Shown here: positions 5,440-7,288 of the stretch, one piece after another
Layout of the letters: each line of letters begins with the position of its first letter
Numbering within the stretch: the stretch's first letter is position 1
Assembly (NCBI GenBank): GCA_938022345.1
Contig: CALIEP010000077.1
Location: 1 to 7,288, forward strand
Source: an uncultured Actinomyces sp.
GTDB lineage: Bacteria; Actinomycetota; Actinomycetes; Actinomycetales; Actinomycetaceae
Reading direction: 5' to 3'
Length of the DNA stretch: 7,288 nt
The notes under the pieces: model-generated
Told to the model about the DNA's origin: nothing
Seen by the model: the letters and a program-made list of their open reading frames with translations, nothing else
Databases searched by the model: none
Translations under genes and position numbers: made by a program

Positions 5440-6282
5440 ATGAATAACGCGCCGATTGGTATTTTCGACTCTGGCCTGGGTGGACTCACGGTTGCGCGCG
5501 CCATCATCGATCAACTTCCAGACGAGGACATCGTCTACCTGGGGGACACCGCTCACGCTCCCTATGGCCCGCGTCCGATCGCCGAAGTTCGCCAATTGAC
5601 GCTGTGGGGGCTTGACCGCCTTGTCGAGGCCGGAGCAAAAGCCTTGGTGATCGCATGCAATACCGCAACCGCCGCTGCGCTGTCGGACGCGCGAGAACTG
5701 TACTGGGTGGGTCAGCACATTCCCGTCATCGAGGTCGTGACTCCTGCCGCGCGTGCCGCTGTCGTTGCAACGCACAATCACAAGATTGGCGTCATTGGAA
5801 CTCAAGCGACCATCCAATCGGAAGCCTATGTCAATGCTCTTGCCGCAGTTCCGGGTCTTCGAGTCTTCCAGCAGGCATGCCCGCTTTTCGTTGAGTACGT
5901 CGAGGCCGGGCAAACAGCTGGTCCCGAATTGGAAGGAATTGCGCGCGAGTACCTTGCGCCCCTGAAAGAAGAAGGGGTCGATACCTTGATTCTGGGGTGC
6001 ACACACTACCCGCTTCTCACCGGAGTGATCGGCCGAGTCATGGGGGACACCGTCCGTTTGGTCACTTCTTCGGCCACAACGGCGAATGTCACCTACAACG
6101 AGTTGGTTGACCGCGATCTGCTCCACGCGCCGCGCCAGGGAGCAGGCGATGAACCGCAGCACCAGTTCCTTACCACGGACGCATCGTCACGCTTCCCGAT
6201 CCTTGCACGTCGTTTCCTTGGCCCCGAGGTTCAAAGCGTGAGTGAAGTCCCGTCCCTCCCACTAGAAGGAGGTGCTCAGTGA
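5440..6282 (+). CDS. murI: Glutamate racemase
   Basis: MurI interconverts L- and D-glutamate without a cofactor, supplying D-glutamate for the peptidoglycan stem peptide. The 280-residue protein has all family signatures: GIFDSGLGGLTV (7-18) with D10, LGDTAHAPYG (34-43), IACNTATAAAL with the first catalytic cysteine C73, and LGCTHYPLL with the second cysteine C187 followed by H189. The two cysteines act as opposite-face acid/base pair. The C-terminal tail after about residue 235 is less conserved. The start at 5440 is the only plausible one just before FDSG, but it has no ribosome binding site. A TAGTTT box 6 nt upstream may drive a leaderless mRNA. The gene follows DUF2017 by 9 nt and overlaps the MBL hydrolase by GTGA. 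murI next to an MBL hydrolase is a standard actinobacterial arrangement. Confidence 0.97.
   Translation: MNNAPIGIFDSGLGGLTVARAIIDQLPDEDIVYLGDTAHAPYGPRPIAEVRQLTLWGLDRLVEAGAKALVIACNTATAAALSDARELYWVGQHIPVIEVVTPAARAAVVATHNHKIGVIGTQATIQSEAYVNALAAVPGLRVFQQACPLFVEYVEAGQTAGPELEGIAREYLAPLKEEGVDTLILGCTHYPLLTGVIGRVMGDTVRLVTSSATTANVTYNELVDRDLLHAPRQGAGDEPQHQFLTTDASSRFPILARRFLGPEVQSVSEVPSLPLEGGAQ
6266..6274 (+). promoter_or_regulatory. Strong ribosome binding site of the MBL hydrolase gene
   Basis: AAGGAGGTG is nearly fully complementary to the 16S rRNA tail and lies 4 nt before GTG 6279, inside the end of murI. It fixes the GTG start, and it should give this gene a translation rate partly independent of murI. 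Confidence 0.8.
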
Positions 6283-7088
6283 GGCTTCGCATCATCGGTT
6301 GCACGGGTTCAATGTCTGGACCTGATTCGCCTGCATCCTGTTACTTGCTTCAAGCTCACGGCCCCGATGAAAGAACTGGGAGGGAGCGAACCTGGAACCT
6401 TGTCTTGGACATGGGTCCGGGATCTTTCGGTGAGTTGTGGCGTTACATTGAGCCAGCAAGTCTTGATGCAGTGATTTTCTCGCACTGCCACGCAGACCAC
6501 ATGGGAGATGTGATTTCTCTGCACGTCTACCGACGCTGGGGGCCTGGTGCTTATTGTGATCCCATGGTTCTTGCGGGGCCGGCGTGCTTACCGGGCCGCG
6601 TTCGCCAGATCGATGGTGCGGGCGAAGAGGAAAACTATTCGACAGAGTTCATTTTCAAGGAACTCAATGACGCAAAGAGTTGGTCTCTTGGTCCCTTCAC
6701 TGTGAGTGCAGCGCAGGCATGGCACTCTGTACCAGCCTTCGGTGTTCGCATCAGCGGCCCTTCTGGTTTCTCAAAAGACGATACCTCTGGATCTCGCAGT
6801 ACTTTCTTCTACACCGGTGACACTGATTTGTGTGACAGTATCGTTGAGGGCGCTCGCGGGGTAGATCTCCTTCTCAGTGAAGCAGGTTTTACTGAGGAAG
6901 ATACTGTCGAGGGCATCCACATGGACGGCACTCGCGCAGGCACCCTTGCCGCGCGTGCCGAAGTTGGCCGTGTCATTCTCACGCATATCCAACCGTGGAA
7001 TAATCCCGAGGCTACACGTCGGCAGGCACAGCAGGTCTACAGCGGGCATGTGGAGCTTGCGACGACCGGTATGTTTGTCGATTTCTAA
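6279..7088 (+). CDS. MBL-fold hydrolase, Rv1339-like cAMP phosphodiesterase candidate
   Basis: This 269-residue metallo-beta-lactamase-fold protein follows murI exactly as Rv1339 follows murI in M. tuberculosis. Rv1339 has been reported as an atypical class II cyclic-AMP phosphodiesterase, so the same activity is plausible here but unproven. The sequence shows the N-terminal GCTGSMSGPDSPASCYLL (7-24) typical of this group, the metal-binding SHCHADHMGD (68-77: H69, H71, D73, H74), H149, YTGDTDLCD with D181, and LTHIQPW with H236. IHMDGTRAG (213-221) with H214 matches the group's LHLSGTEAG-type motif. That is a full two-metal site. Residues 27-39 form a short charged insertion relative to Rv1339. 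It appears cytoplasmic, with no signal peptide. GTG 6279 is supported by a strong ribosome binding site. An RNA-processing role like RNase Z is less likely from these motifs. Confidence 0.9.
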   Translation: MRLRIIGCTGSMSGPDSPASCYLLQAHGPDERTGRERTWNLVLDMGPGSFGELWRYIEPASLDAVIFSHCHADHMGDVISLHVYRRWGPGAYCDPMVLAGPACLPGRVRQIDGAGEEENYSTEFIFKELNDAKSWSLGPFTVSAAQAWHSVPAFGVRISGPSGFSKDDTSGSRSTFFYTGDTDLCDSIVEGARGVDLLLSEAGFTEEDTVEGIHMDGTRAGTLAARAEVGRVILTHIQPWNNPEATRRQAQQVYSGHVELATTGMFVDF

Positions 7089-7118
7089 AACGCGCAGGTA
7101 CACCGATTTCGGGAAGAA

Positions 7119-7159
7119 GAAACGCATAGTCGGGATCGCGCTACCCGACTCTGCGTTTC
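7119..7159. terminator. Stem-loop between convergent genes, probable bidirectional terminator
   Basis: Arms 7119-7134 and 7144-7159 pair over 15 of 16 positions, with one T/C mismatch in the middle, around a 9-nt loop. The hairpin begins 30 nt after the MBL hydrolase stop and ends 12 nt beyond the rdgB stop on the other strand. The minus-strand exit side is pyrimidine-rich (TTCTTCCC), and the plus-strand side has only TTTCCCC. Confidence 0.78.
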
Positions 7160-7171
7160 CCCGTACGTCGC

Positions 7172-7288
7172 TTAGTTACCTGCCAGAGCCTCAATAATCC
7201 GCGGCGCAAGCGCACGGAAAGCAATCCCGCGGTGGCTGATCGCGTTCTTCTCTTCTGCAGTGAGCTGTGCCGCAGTGCGATCAATACC
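7172..7288 (-). CDS. rdgB: RdgB/HAM1 dITP/XTP pyrophosphatase, C-terminal fragment
   Basis: Only the last 38 codons plus the TAA stop (7172-7174) lie in the window; the rest runs past the right edge. The enzyme hydrolyses non-canonical purine nucleoside triphosphates (dITP, ITP, XTP) to monophosphates, keeping them out of nucleic acid. The visible tail reads GIDRTAAQLTAEEKNAISHR and then GIAFRALAPRIIEALAGN. It carries the family's closing pattern: AQL followed by EEKNxxSHRG and a final helix, with SHRG being the nucleotide-binding signature near the C-terminus. The gene is convergent with the MBL hydrolase, with 83 nt and a stem-loop between them. In M. tuberculosis rphA and rdgB instead continue in the same direction as murI, so this locus is rearranged. 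rph may lie upstream of rdgB beyond the edge. Confidence 0.85.
   Translation of the reverse strand, partial: GIDRTAAQLTAEEKNAISHRGIAFRALAPRIIEALAGN

Noticed and set aside
5389..6162. 257-codon minus-strand open frame opposite murI
   Set aside because: It is a shadow of murI with no motifs and no start signals.

Overview
The window looks like a chromosomal core region of a moderately GC-rich actinobacterium, most likely an Actinomyces/Schaalia-like member of the Actinomycetaceae. That placement is an inference from gene content and protein style, not a measured relationship. All genes are intact except the last, which runs off the right edge. I see no mobile elements, CRISPR arrays, tRNA or rRNA genes.

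Layout, left to right. Positions 1-77 hold the end of an unidentified upstream region and the nagB ribosome binding site. nagB (78-851, +) encodes glucosamine-6-phosphate deaminase and ends at a hairpin (864-895). That hairpin abuts the likely leaderless promoter of a two-gene unit: a small DUF3039 zinc-site protein (914-1249, +), overlapping by GTGA with an SF2 DEAH-type helicase (1246-3045, +). A perfect 22-bp stem-loop (3082-3131) separates the helicase from the convergent pncB gene for nicotinate phosphoribosyltransferase (3148-4479, -). A short divergent promoter region (4480-4567) follows, then a + strand unit: clpS (4568-4858), a DUF2017 gene (4855-5430), murI (5440-6282) and a metallo-beta-lactamase-fold hydrolase (6279-7088) related to the mycobacterial Rv1339 cAMP phosphodiesterase. 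A hairpin (7119-7159) lies between it and the convergent 3' end of rdgB (7172-7288, -).

How the genes fit together. The block pncB / clpS / DUF2017 / murI / MBL hydrolase / rdgB matches the order in Mycobacterium tuberculosis (Rv1330c to Rv1341). Here the mec-cysO-cysM-rhomboid genes that lie between DUF2017 and murI in M. tuberculosis are absent, rph does not follow the hydrolase, and rdgB points the other way. The functions are housekeeping: amino-sugar catabolism feeding glycolysis, NAD salvage, N-degron delivery to Clp protease, D-glutamate for peptidoglycan, possible cyclic-nucleotide turnover and nucleotide-pool sanitation. The least understood parts are the DUF3039-helicase pair and DUF2017. 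No overtly novel defence or mobile system is visible. Several genes (DUF3039, pncB, clpS, perhaps murI) share a TANNNT box 6-7 nt before the ATG without a usable Shine-Dalgarno, which suggests leaderless transcription.
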